Shown one piece after another: positions 6,338 to 12,091 of a DNA stretch of 12,091 nucleotides. The DNA comes from Acidobacteriaceae bacterium (GTDB taxonomy: Bacteria; Acidobacteriota; Terriglobia; Terriglobales; Acidobacteriaceae): contig PMXH01000229.1 in assembly GCA_003165855.1 (NCBI GenBank), positions 4,662 to 16,752 on the forward strand, given 5' to 3'. Position numbers and translations under genes: made by a program. The notes beneath the pieces are model-generated. The model had not been told where the DNA came from. It saw nothing but the letters and a program-made list of their open reading frames with translations, and searched no databases. Numbering within the stretch: the first letter of the stretch is position 1; each line of letters opens with the position of its first letter.

Positions 6338-7150
6338 TTACCGATAGCTGGCGCTGCGGAACTTCTGGCGGAAGTCTTCGCCTTCCATTTTGATGACTCG
6401 GCACATTTCATGTAAGCGGGAGCGCATGCGTTCTCCGATGCGGTCGCCGAGGGTTTCGGCGCGCGTGGCCGCTCGCACCGGAGAAACTGAGCCATTTGCG
6501 CCGGCCGAAGGCTGGTCCTCGAAATTTGTCGTGATGATCGTGGTGCGGTTGTTGTTGTAGCGGGTGTTCAAGATCAGGCTCACGGTATCCCAAACCCATT
6601 CGGTCGGCTTCACGGCGCCCAATTCGTCCAACACCAGGACGTCGGTCTCGAAGACGGGGCGAAGGACGTCCAGTTCGGTGGTTTGAACCGTGGTGTTATA
6701 CGAATTCTGAATTTCCTTAAGCAATTCGCGATAGTCATAGAACAGGCAGGCAACGCCTCTGCTGATCAGATCCTTCGTAATCCCGACGGCCAGGTGAGTC
6801 TTGCCGGTACCAATCTTGCCGATGATCAGTAGGCCCATGCCATCGCGGGGATCGTACTCCTGCACAAACCTGGAAGCGGAGAGGTGGGCGAACGCCAGCG
6901 AGGGATGCGCGCCGGGAAAGTCTGTGGTGTAGCTGGCGAGTTCACAATGTTCGTAGCGCCGGGGGATGCGCGCCGCAGCCAGCAAGGCTCCGGCCCGCGC
7001 CCGCAACTGGCAATCGCAGCGCGTGACTCGGCGGTCTCTGGGCGCGCTAGGGATGGCGGGAAGCGTTTTCCATCCGGTGCCTTCGCACAGCGGGCAAACC
7101 TCCTCAGCAGTCCTGATCAACTTCAAGCCTTCTTCTTCGGTCCTTCTCAA
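6338..7150 (-). CDS. DnaC/DnaI-like ATPase with N-terminal zinc motif
   Basis: This gene encodes 270 residues from a TTG start (7148-7150) supported by AAGAAGGG ending 5 bases before it. The N-terminus has a probable zinc site: CPLC (C19, C22) plus CDC (C45, C47). The AAA+ core has Walker A GKIGTGKTH (111-119), Walker B VLVLDELG (171-178, D175/E176), sensor-1 ITTN (206-209) and an arginine-finger region GERMRSRL (239-246). This is the architecture of DnaC/DnaI helicase loaders, which place the replicative helicase DnaB on DNA. IstB transposition helpers share the ATPase, but no istA-like transposase or terminal repeats are present and the N-terminal zinc site favours a DnaI-like role. A loader role in this organism is therefore likely but not certain. 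Confidence 0.88.
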   Translation of the reverse strand: MRRTEEEGLKLIRTAEEVCPLCEGTGWKTLPAIPSAPRDRRVTRCDCQLRARAGALLAAARIPRRYEHCELASYTTDFPGAHPSLAFAHLSASRFVQEYDPRDGMGLLIIGKIGTGKTHLAVGITKDLISRGVACLFYDYRELLKEIQNSYNTTVQTTELDVLRPVFETDVLVLDELGAVKPTEWVWDTVSLILNTRYNNNRTTIITTNFEDQPSAGANGSVSPVRAATRAETLGDRIGERMRSRLHEMCRVIKMEGEDFRQKFRSASYR

Positions 7151-7305
7151 GTCGACCCTTCTTAAACTGTGCTATTTGACTTTGCACCCGGAGGGCGGCT
7201 TCCCGCAAGGGCGAAACCCCGGATGCCTGTGTACAACCTGTGAAGGAGTTGCCGGGGCTGTGGACAGGTGAGGAAAACATCCCGGTGTACACCTCAGACC
7301 CCGCT

Positions 7306-7332
7306 CCCCCAGCCCCAATCCGGGACTGGGGG
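7306..7332. repeat. GC-rich hairpin upstream of the HU promoter
   Basis: CCCCCAG (7306-7312) pairs perfectly with CTGGGGG (7326-7332). Inside, CCC (7314-7316) pairs with GGG (7322-7324), leaving one C/A mismatch and a 5-base loop. Neither strand has a T-run after the stem, so it is not an ordinary intrinsic terminator. It could insulate the divergent units or serve as a protein-binding site. The structure is read directly from the sequence; its role is unknown. Confidence 0.5.
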
Positions 7333-7366
7333 GTGCGAAACAGGCTTCGGGAGCGGATTTTCACAG

Positions 7367-7394
7367 TTGACATTCTCCGCGGAGAGAGGAAAAT
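7367..7394 (+). promoter_or_regulatory. Probable HU promoter with internal palindrome
   Basis: A perfect -35 hexamer TTGACA (7367-7372) is followed, after 16 bp, by GAAAAT (7389-7394, four of six to TATAAT). The spacer contains a perfect 12-bp palindrome TCTCCGCGGAGA (7374-7385), placed where a bound repressor would block RNA polymerase. A transcript would start near 7401 and give an 80-base leader before HU. The -35 and palindrome are clear, the -10 is weak. Confidence 0.5.
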
Positions 7395-7480
7395 ACCACC
7401 CGTCAGGTTTCCCCGCTCAGACACGATCGTTAGTCCTCCCGATGTGTGCTGGGTATGAAAGAGACCTGCGAGGAGAAACT

Positions 7481-7759
7481 ATGAATAAAGCCGATCTGGT
7501 TGACAAGATCGCGGGCGCTTGCGAGATCAGCAAGGCGCAGGCTACAACTGCGATTGACACTACCGTGAGCAGCATCACCGGTGCTTTGCGGAAAGGGGAT
7601 CGAGTGGCTCTGATAGGTTTCGGCACTTTCTCGATATCGCAGAGAAAAGCGCGAAATGGGCGCAATCCGCAAACCGGCGCTACTATCAAGATCGCTGCCC
7701 GGAAGGTCGCGAAGTTTTCCCCAGGGGCCGAACTCAAGAAAGCGGTCAACAAGAAGTAA
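7481..7759 (+). CDS. hup: HU/IHF-family DNA-binding protein
   Basis: This gene encodes 92 residues from ATG 7481, with AGGAG at 7471-7475 (5-nt spacing). Length and sequence fit HU throughout: N-terminal helices MNKADLVDKIAGACEISKAQATTAID, then the signature GFGTFSISQRKARNGRNPQT (46-65), with P63 at the tip of the DNA-embracing arm, and C-terminal FSPGAELKKAVN. HU dimers bend and compact DNA in the nucleoid and assist replication and recombination. The open frame extends upstream to about 7268, but the ribosome site and family length place the start at 7481. The gene is monocistronic: its own promoter lies upstream and a terminator follows. An IHF subunit is the alternative, but the sequence looks more HU-like. 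Confidence 0.95.
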   Translation: MNKADLVDKIAGACEISKAQATTAIDTTVSSITGALRKGDRVALIGFGTFSISQRKARNGRNPQTGATIKIAARKVAKFSPGAELKKAVNKK

Positions 7760-7786
7760 GCAGGACAGAGAATCTGAAGTTCACGG

Positions 7787-7816
7787 AAACGGCAGGGGGT
7801 CGGCCCTGCCGTTTTT
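7787..7816 (+). terminator. Intrinsic terminator of the HU gene
   Basis: AACGGCAGGG (7788-7797) pairs perfectly with CCCTGCCGTT (7804-7813) around a 6-base loop, and the stem runs into a T5 tract (7812-7816). It begins 28 bases after the HU stop. This is a textbook Rho-independent terminator and separates HU from ruvA. Confidence 0.9.
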
Positions 7817-7836
7817 GCTGCATTTCAGAAACGTGA

Positions 7837-7863
7837 TTGGGACCGGTTGTCTGCGGCTACAAT
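7837..7863 (+). promoter_or_regulatory. Probable ruvA promoter, nearly leaderless
   Basis: TACAAT at 7858-7863 matches TATAAT in five of six positions, with a weaker TTGGGA (7837-7842) 15 bp upstream. Transcription would begin about 7870, two to four bases before the ruvA ATG at 7873. No good ribosome site precedes that ATG, which agrees with a leaderless message. The promoter must lie between the HU terminator and ruvA unless there is read-through. Confidence 0.4.
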
Positions 7864-7872
7864 GACCTGAGC

Positions 7873-8463
7873 ATGATTGCCCACCTGCGCGGAAGATTGC
7901 TGACTAAGCATCCGAATCAAGTAGTGATCGAGACAGGCGGAGTCGGCTACGAAGTAAATATCAGCGTACCAACGTTTTCCGAGTTGCCGGCCAGCGGTTC
8001 AGAAGTTGCGCTTCTCATCCACACCCACGTGCGCGAGGATTTGATTGCTCTCTACGGATTTCTTCACCCCGCCGAGAAGCAGTTGTTCGAGAAGTTGATG
8101 ACGGTGAGTGGTATCGGGGCGAAGCTGGCCATCACCATTTTGAGTGGGATGGCGGCGGACGAAATGGCGGGCGCGATCCGCGGCAATGACGTTGCGCGGC
8201 TGACGCGCATCCCCGGCATCGGCAAGAAGACAGCCGAGCGCATGGTGCTGGAACTGCGCGACAAGTTGCCGGCAATGGTGGGTACTCCCGCAACTGCCGT
8301 TCCTGTGATGAACGCAACGGAAGAAGATGTTCTGTCCGCGCTGGTGAACCTCGGCTACCAGCGGCCCGCAGCCGAAAAGATTCTGACGACTGTCGTCAAG
8401 AACGGAAAGAGCAGCTCGTTTGACGCGATGTTCCGGGAAGCGCTGGCCGGCCTCTCAAAGTAA
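7873..8463 (+). CDS. ruvA: Holliday junction branch migration protein RuvA
   Basis: This gene encodes 196 residues, the usual RuvA length, from ATG 7873. RuvA tetramers hold four-way junctions flat while RuvB motors drive branch migration and RuvC cuts. Domain I is an OB fold (1-62, MIAHLRGRL to REDLIALYGF). Domain II carries two helix-hairpin-helix motifs, FEKLMTVSGIGAKLAITIL (72-90) and LTRIPGIGKKTAERMVLEL (110-128). Domain III (about 148-196) is the flexible-linked RuvB-binding bundle, DVLSALVNLGYQRPAAEKIL. The frame is open upstream to 7837, but the family always begins at this Met-Ile. ruvB and ruvC are not adjacent here. The stop abuts the stop of the convergent gene with no spacer. Confidence 0.97.
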   Translation: MIAHLRGRLLTKHPNQVVIETGGVGYEVNISVPTFSELPASGSEVALLIHTHVREDLIALYGFLHPAEKQLFEKLMTVSGIGAKLAITILSGMAADEMAGAIRGNDVARLTRIPGIGKKTAERMVLELRDKLPAMVGTPATAVPVMNATEEDVLSALVNLGYQRPAAEKILTTVVKNGKSSSFDAMFREALAGLSK

Positions 8464-8751
8464 TCACGCCCAGTCCGAAATGGCGTTCTCCCCATCCTCT
8501 GAACACGACTGTCGTTTCTGTTTCTTGCGGCTGGCGTAGTTCTGCTCCTTCACTTGTTCCTGAGATTCTTCGCGCGCGCCTAGTTTGACCACGCAGGCTT
8601 CCCCGGAATCAGACTCGCCTGCCAGTTCTGAGGCGAACTCGAACAGCTTCTTTCTGATGTTCGCCGCTTCCCGTTTGGCGGCGGCTCTTTCCGCGGCATA
8701 GAGAGCATCCAGTTGGGCATTTGGGTTGATCTGGTTGGGGTGAATGTGCAT
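8464..8751 (-). CDS. Small charged hypothetical protein
   Basis: This gene encodes 95 residues from ATG (8749-8751), chosen because AAGGAG lies 7 bases upstream. The frame stays open to an ATG at 8865 (133 residues) and beyond, but those starts have poorly spaced or no sites. The N-terminus MHIHPNQINPNAQLDALYAA is followed by a helix rich in Ala, Arg, Lys and Glu (ERAAAKREAANIRKKLFEFASELAG), likely amphipathic or a short coiled coil. A short segment EACVVKLG follows, then a highly charged, probably disordered tail (SRKKQKRQSCSEDGEN). There is no signal peptide or membrane segment. I do not recognise a named family. Its TCA end touches ruvA's TAA, so the two are convergent with zero spacing. 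Confidence 0.68.
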   Translation of the reverse strand: MHIHPNQINPNAQLDALYAAERAAAKREAANIRKKLFEFASELAGESDSGEACVVKLGAREESQEQVKEQNYASRKKQKRQSCSEDGENAISDWA

Positions 8752-9057
8752 GGCCGCGCTCCTTGGTAGGCAGACATCTGAAGATTCACATTCCGCCAAG
8801 AAACCTTCTAATTCCTCAAGCAATTGCGGGGCCGAATAACGCGCGTCGAACTCGAGGCTAGCCATAAGTGCTGACAAACCTCCGACCTTCAGGCTAAGGC
8901 GCGATACGTTTGTATGATTGGATTTCTTTCTGGCGGCAGGAACCGTCCGCCTTACGCCGGTGCTGCGCGGAAATGTATAGTGTGAATTGCGCTTTTGATG
9001 GTCGACGGATCTTCCAGCCAAGAATGCTGGCAGTCCTAGCGGGGACAATGCAAGTAG
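8752..9057. other. Intergenic stretch between divergent genes
   Basis: These 306 bp lie between the small hypothetical gene (-) and the glycosyltransferase gene (+). The part up to 8865 could encode an N-terminal extension of the hypothetical protein. The rest holds -10-like hexamers on the plus strand, TATGAT (8913-8918) and TATAGT (8976-8981), neither with a good -35. Long frames on both strands here lack a start site and look like chance. Confidence 0.4.
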
Positions 9058-10245
9058 ATGTGGCTGATTCTATATTTCGTTTTGGGCCTGGCCGTGTTGG
9101 GAACGTTGTCTTCCGGAGTGTTCCTTGGCCTCGCCGTGGTGGGAGTGATCCGCTTTCGGCTGGACGCACGGAAGCAGTTCAGTTCCATTCCTGACGACGC
9201 GCATTTGCCTCCGGTCTCTGTGCTCAAGCCGGTGCACGGTCTGGAGGCCCGGCTGAAGGAGAATATTGAGAGCTTCTTCCGGCAAGACTATCCCGACTAC
9301 GAAATTCTCTTTGCGGCCGACGAAGCGAACGATGCGGCGCTGGATGTGGTGCGGGAAGTGTGTGCGCGCTATCCGCACGTCCGAAGCCGGGTGCTGGTAA
9401 CCGGGACGCCGTGGCCCAACCCGGTGGTCCACTCGTTTCATTGCATGGCGGAGGTGGCGGCGCACGAGATTCTGGTTACCACCGACAGCGACGTGGAAGT
9501 TGACGCGCGATATCTGCGTGAGATCGTGCCACCGTTGCTTGACCCACAAGTTGGCATGGTAACGTGCGTGTATCGAGGCAAGAACGCGGCGGGATTTTTC
9601 TCCGGGCTCACAGCTATCGGCATGTCGGTGGAAATGACGGCGGGAGTGTTGGTGGCGAATCTTCTCGAAGGCATGAAGTTCGGACTAGGGCCGACGACCG
9701 TGGTACGCAAGGATTCGCTGGCGAGTATTGGCGGTTACACTGCGCTGCGCGATTACATTGCCTATGACTTTGCGATCGGGAACCTGATCGCGAAGGCCGG
9801 TTACCGCGTCGTGCTCTCGGGCCACATCATCGATCACGTGGTGAACCAGAAATCGTTCGGCCGCATGTGGCAGAACCAGTTGCGCTGGGCGCAAACGACA
9901 CGCTATTCGCGTCCCAAGGGCCACTTTGGAAGTGGACTGATTTTCGCGATGCCCTACGGCTTACTCGGATTCCTCGCGGCCGCAGGGTTGGGACACTGGA
10001 AAATTGGTGCCGTGCTGCTCGGCGCAGCTCTCCTGAACCGGTTAGCCGAAGCGTGGCTTGTGGGCTGGATGGTGGTTCGGGATCCGCAGGTGCGGAGTGC
10101 GCCATGGTTGTATCCCTTGCGCGATTTGCTCGGGTTTGCGGTTTGGTTTGCCAGCTACCTGAAGCTGCGCTACGTTTGGCGCGACAGCCGTTTTGAATTA
10201 AGGGGAACGCGAATCGCACTGCGGCAAACATCTGCGGAGAAATAG
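9058..10245 (+). CDS. hpnI: HpnI-like membrane glycosyltransferase (GT2/GT21)
   Basis: This gene encodes 395 residues from ATG 9058; the ribosome site is weak. A first transmembrane helix (about 3-31) precedes a cytosolic GT-A domain opening with PPVSVLKPVHGLEARLKENI (51-70), typical of ceramide glucosyltransferase-like enzymes. Catalytic marks are D88 in FAADEAND, the metal-binding DSD (143-145), an acidic YDFAIG (D237), and NQLRW (273-277) as a variant of the (Q/R)xxRW motif. Three C-terminal hydrophobic segments lie at about 293-313, 316-338 and 352-370. HpnI transfers N-acetylglucosamine to bacteriohopanetetrol, and HpnK then deacetylates the product. No other hopanoid gene is in the window, so the acceptor could be another lipid. 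An epimerase and a sugar kinase follow closely, suggesting a glycolipid or envelope operon. Confidence 0.85.
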   Translation: MWLILYFVLGLAVLGTLSSGVFLGLAVVGVIRFRLDARKQFSSIPDDAHLPPVSVLKPVHGLEARLKENIESFFRQDYPDYEILFAADEANDAALDVVREVCARYPHVRSRVLVTGTPWPNPVVHSFHCMAEVAAHEILVTTDSDVEVDARYLREIVPPLLDPQVGMVTCVYRGKNAAGFFSGLTAIGMSVEMTAGVLVANLLEGMKFGLGPTTVVRKDSLASIGGYTALRDYIAYDFAIGNLIAKAGYRVVLSGHIIDHVVNQKSFGRMWQNQLRWAQTTRYSRPKGHFGSGLIFAMPYGLLGFLAAAGLGHWKIGAVLLGAALLNRLAEAWLVGWMVVRDPQVRSAPWLYPLRDLLGFAVWFASYLKLRYVWRDSRFELRGTRIALRQTSAEK

Positions 10246-10282
10246 TTGTCGGGTTCGCTTGCCTTTTGGGATGGAGGTTATC

Positions 10283-11239
10283 TTGCGTGTCCTAGTTACG
10301 GGTGCGGCTGGGTTTATCGGCAGTCATATGGTGGACCGCCTTCTCTCCGCCGGCCACAGCGTCGTCGGGTTCGATAACATGTCGACCGGACAACGACGGT
10401 TTCTGGGCGATGCCATAGCCCATCCTCAGTTCACTTTCCGTCAAGCCGACTTGCTCGACCGGAATAGTCTTGCGGAGGCGATGCAGGGGGCGGAACTGGT
10501 GGTGCATTTCGCCGCCAATGCGGATGTGCGCTTTGGCACCGAACATCCCCGCAAAGATCTCGATCAGAATACGATTGCCACTTGGAATGTGCTGGAGGCC
10601 ATGCGGGAGCAAGGCTGCAAACGCATTGTGTTTTCGTCGACGGGATCGGTCTATGGAGAACCCGAGGTTTTTCCTACGCCTGAAACGTGCCCCTTCCCGG
10701 TGCAGACCTCGCTTTACGGCGCTTCCAAACTGGCTGCGGAGGGCTTGATCCAAGCCTATTGTGAAGGTTTCGGTCTGCAAGCCTACATGTTTCGCTTCGT
10801 ATCGATTTTGGGAGAACGTTACTCACACGGGCACGTGTTTGATTTTTACCAGCAGCTTTCCGAGCATCCTGCACACCTCCGTGTGCTGGGCAACGGCCGT
10901 CAGAGGAAGTCGTATTTGTACGTGCAAGATTGCATCGACGCCATTCTTGCCGCCCTCGAAAAGGCCGACGGCAAAGTGAACCTCTTCAATCTTGGGACCG
11001 ACGAATATTGCGAGGTCAACGACTCCATCAGCTGGATTTGCGAGCATCTCGGACTGAATCCGAAGCTGACGTATTCTGGGGGAGAACGCGGCTGGGTCGG
11101 AGACAGTCCGTTTATTCTGCTAGACTGCTCGCGCATCCGGGCCTTGGGTTGGCGGCCGCGATTGACTATTAAACAGGCGGTTTTGGCTACGATCAAGTTC
11201 GTGAGCGCTGACGCTGCCGCGGTGAAAGCGGAGTCATGA
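10283..11239 (+). CDS. NAD-dependent sugar-nucleotide epimerase (extended SDR)
   Basis: This gene encodes 318 residues from TTG 10283, supported by GGAGG at 10273-10277 (5-nt spacing). The in-frame ATG at 10271 lacks a site and would add residues before the first Rossmann strand. The protein begins MRVLVTGAAGFIGSH, the TGxxGxxG nucleotide-binding loop, with D31 closing strand 2 for NAD+. The FSSTGSVYG segment supplies the catalytic Ser/Thr (about 118-120), and YGASK gives Y145 and K149. This is the UDP-glucose 4-epimerase-like extended SDR family, which changes sugar stereochemistry on UDP, GDP or dTDP carriers. The exact substrate cannot be read off. With an HddA-type kinase next, a GDP-heptose or UDP-hexose is plausible. 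It starts 37 bp after the glycosyltransferase stop. Confidence 0.9.
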   Translation: MRVLVTGAAGFIGSHMVDRLLSAGHSVVGFDNMSTGQRRFLGDAIAHPQFTFRQADLLDRNSLAEAMQGAELVVHFAANADVRFGTEHPRKDLDQNTIATWNVLEAMREQGCKRIVFSSTGSVYGEPEVFPTPETCPFPVQTSLYGASKLAAEGLIQAYCEGFGLQAYMFRFVSILGERYSHGHVFDFYQQLSEHPAHLRVLGNGRQRKSYLYVQDCIDAILAALEKADGKVNLFNLGTDEYCEVNDSISWICEHLGLNPKLTYSGGERGWVGDSPFILLDCSRIRALGWRPRLTIKQAVLATIKFVSADAAAVKAES

Positions 11240-11292
11240 AGTCCGGAGTTTATACGCTATACTTACCGGCCACTAGGGAATCTATCGTTTGA
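11236..11292 (+). other. 18-codon mini-ORF bridging two operon genes
   Basis: ATG at 11236 overlaps the epimerase stop as ATGA. The frame runs 18 codons (MKSGVYTLYLPATRESIV) and stops at a TGA (11290-11292) that overlaps the kinase start as TTGA. A GGAG lies only 2 bases before the ATG. It could carry ribosomes from the epimerase to the kinase start by termination-reinitiation, or be chance. The geometry is direct observation; translation is speculative. Confidence 0.25.
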
Positions 11293-12091
11293 TCATCACA
11301 CGAAGTCCGTTACGAATCTCTTTGGGTGGAGGCGGCACCGATCTTCCATCGTATTACCGGAAACACGGTGGTTTTGTGCTGTCCGCCGCCATCAATCGAT
11401 ACGTTTACATCACCGTCAACGAAGCCTTTCGTCCGCGAATCATCCTGAAATACTCCAAGCTGGAAGATGTGGGGACATGGGAGGAAATTCAACATCCCAT
11501 TATTCGCGAAGCGCTGCGAATGACTGGCGTTACCGGACCGTATCTCGAAATCGTCAGCCTCTCGGATATTCCCGCCGGTACGGGGCTGGGTTCCTCGGGG
11601 AGCTTTACGACCGCATTGCTGCGCGCTCTGCACACCATGAAGCGAAACTTTGTGCCTCCGCAGGAATTGGCGGAACAAGCCTGTCACATCGAAATCGATC
11701 TGCTGAAAGAACCGATTGGCAAACAAGACCAGTACATTGCGGCGTTTGGCGGCATCACTTGTTTCGAATTTCTGCCGGATGATCGGGTCATTGCCGAACC
11801 CTTGAAGATTGCCTCCGAAACCTTGGCGAATCTCGAGGACAATCTACTCCTGTTCTTCACAGGAGCTTCGCGCTCGGCGGCGGAGGTTTTGCGCGATCAG
11901 GATACGCGAACTCGCGAGAACTCGAGCGAGATGCTGGACAATCTGCACCTCACGAAGCGGCTGGGCCACGAAAGCCGGGACGCATTGCTGGCCGGTGATC
12001 TGCGCAAGTTTGCCGAGCTCATGCACGTTCATTGGGAGCACAAGAAAAAGCGCTCACCCGGAATGAGCAGCAGCTTCATTGACGAAATGTA
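11289..12091 (+). CDS. GHMP kinase, HddA-like heptose-7-phosphate kinase, 3' cut by window
   Basis: The gene is partial: 267 residues are visible of about 340 usual, and the frame is open to the right edge. It starts at TTG 11289, with AGGGA at 11275-11279, giving the family opening IITRSPLRISLGGGGTDLPSYY (substrate-binding GGGTDLP at 14-20). The phosphate loop PAGTGLGSSGSF lies at 95-106. GKQDQYIAAFGG (144-155) carries the likely catalytic Asp (D147), and the LLLFFTGASRSA strand region is typical. HddA phosphorylates D-glycero-alpha-D-manno-heptose 7-phosphate at C1 on the route to GDP-heptose for S-layer glycans, capsule or LPS. Related GHMP sugar kinases look similar, so the substrate is probable rather than certain. 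It probably forms one operon with the epimerase and glycosyltransferase, and other heptose genes may follow beyond the window. Confidence 0.87.
   Translation, partial: MIITRSPLRISLGGGGTDLPSYYRKHGGFVLSAAINRYVYITVNEAFRPRIILKYSKLEDVGTWEEIQHPIIREALRMTGVTGPYLEIVSLSDIPAGTGLGSSGSFTTALLRALHTMKRNFVPPQELAEQACHIEIDLLKEPIGKQDQYIAAFGGITCFEFLPDDRVIAEPLKIASETLANLEDNLLLFFTGASRSAAEVLRDQDTRTRENSSEMLDNLHLTKRLGHESRDALLAGDLRKFAELMHVHWEHKKKRSPGMSSSFIDEM

Larger units (their letters stand above)
7151..7480. other. Gene-free regulatory region between the ATPase gene and HU
   Basis: These 330 bp separate two divergent genes and hold no credible protein. They contain two loosely DnaA-box-like nonamers (TGTGTACAA 7228-7236 and TGTGGACAG 7259-7267, each seven of nine matches to TGTGGATAA), a 10-bp palindrome GGTGTACACC (7284-7293), a strong GC hairpin (7306-7332), and the probable HU promoter with an embedded 12-bp palindrome (7367-7394). 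I could not identify a convincing promoter for the minus-strand ATPase gene. Confidence 0.6.

Noticed and set aside
6283..6495. N-terminal extension of the small membrane protein
   Set aside because: The extension overlaps the DnaC-like gene in another frame, whereas a strong ribosome site stands directly before ATG 6282.
6338..7150. Reading the ATPase as IstB of an IS21-type element
   Set aside because: No istA-like transposase, no terminal inverted repeats or target duplication, and the N-terminal zinc motif fits DnaI-like loaders better.
7306..7332. Intrinsic terminator
   Set aside because: The stem is strong but no T-run follows on either strand, and no gene ends nearby.
7104..7424. Minus-strand frame in the region upstream of HU
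   Set aside because: It overlaps the promoter, hairpin and the start of the ATPase gene and shows no protein-like pattern.
8866..9194. Frames on both strands before the glycosyltransferase gene
   Set aside because: They mirror each other on opposite strands, lack ribosome sites and run into the start of the glycosyltransferase.
10292..10780. 162-residue minus-strand frame opposite the epimerase
   Set aside because: Antisense to the Rossmann core and catalytic region of a clear SDR protein.
1..12091. tRNA, rRNA or CRISPR array
   Set aside because: No tRNA-like or rRNA stretch and no regularly spaced identical repeats with unique spacers were seen on either strand.

Overview
The window reads as bacterial chromosome of about 55-60% GC with ordinary housekeeping genes and a few poorly described ones. 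I see no rRNA, tRNA, insertion sequence, phage gene or CRISPR array. The combination of an HpnI-type hopanoid glycosyltransferase, a DnaC/DnaI-type ATPase, TldD, HU, RuvA and several small proteins of the kind seen in soil lineages suggests Acidobacteriota (Terriglobia/Koribacter-like). That placement is inference from gene content and protein style, not a search result.

Layout. 1-75 is the tail of a gene entering from the left. 118-501 (+) encodes a small exported Rap1a/Tai-family protein. A winged-helix-like gene (386-829, -) runs into it convergently and lies just downstream of tldD (864-2345, -). A divergent intergenic region (2346-2531) carries a very good CRP-type palindrome and faces a 535-residue protein with a PD-(D/E)XK nuclease-like C-terminus (2532-4139, +). 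Next comes a minus-strand series, in transcription order: a DnaC-like ATPase (7150-6338), a small membrane protein (6282-5968), a UvrC-like protein without the C-terminal nuclease half (5858-4674) and a DinB/YfiT-fold protein (4640-4149). An 8-bp-period inverted repeat lies between the membrane protein and the UvrC-like gene.

7151-7480 is a gene-free regulatory region with a strong GC hairpin, several short palindromes and a probable promoter for the HU-type DNA-binding protein (7481-7759, +). HU ends in a textbook intrinsic terminator. ruvA (7873-8463, +) follows with a promoter that nearly touches its start codon. A 95-residue hypothetical gene (8751-8464, -) ends exactly where ruvA ends. 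The right end is a probable plus-strand operon: HpnI-like membrane glycosyltransferase, extended SDR sugar-nucleotide epimerase, and a GHMP kinase of the HddA (heptose-7-phosphate kinase) type cut by the window edge.

Together, the central genes concern DNA maintenance (UvrC-like, DnaC-like, HU, RuvA, nuclease-like protein). The right end concerns surface glycolipid or polysaccharide synthesis. I see no clear new multi-gene system. The best candidates for new biology are the PD-(D/E)XK-like protein behind a CRP-type site, the UvrC-like protein with an eroded GIY-YIG active site but intact cysteine cluster, and the glycosyltransferase/epimerase/heptose-kinase cluster.
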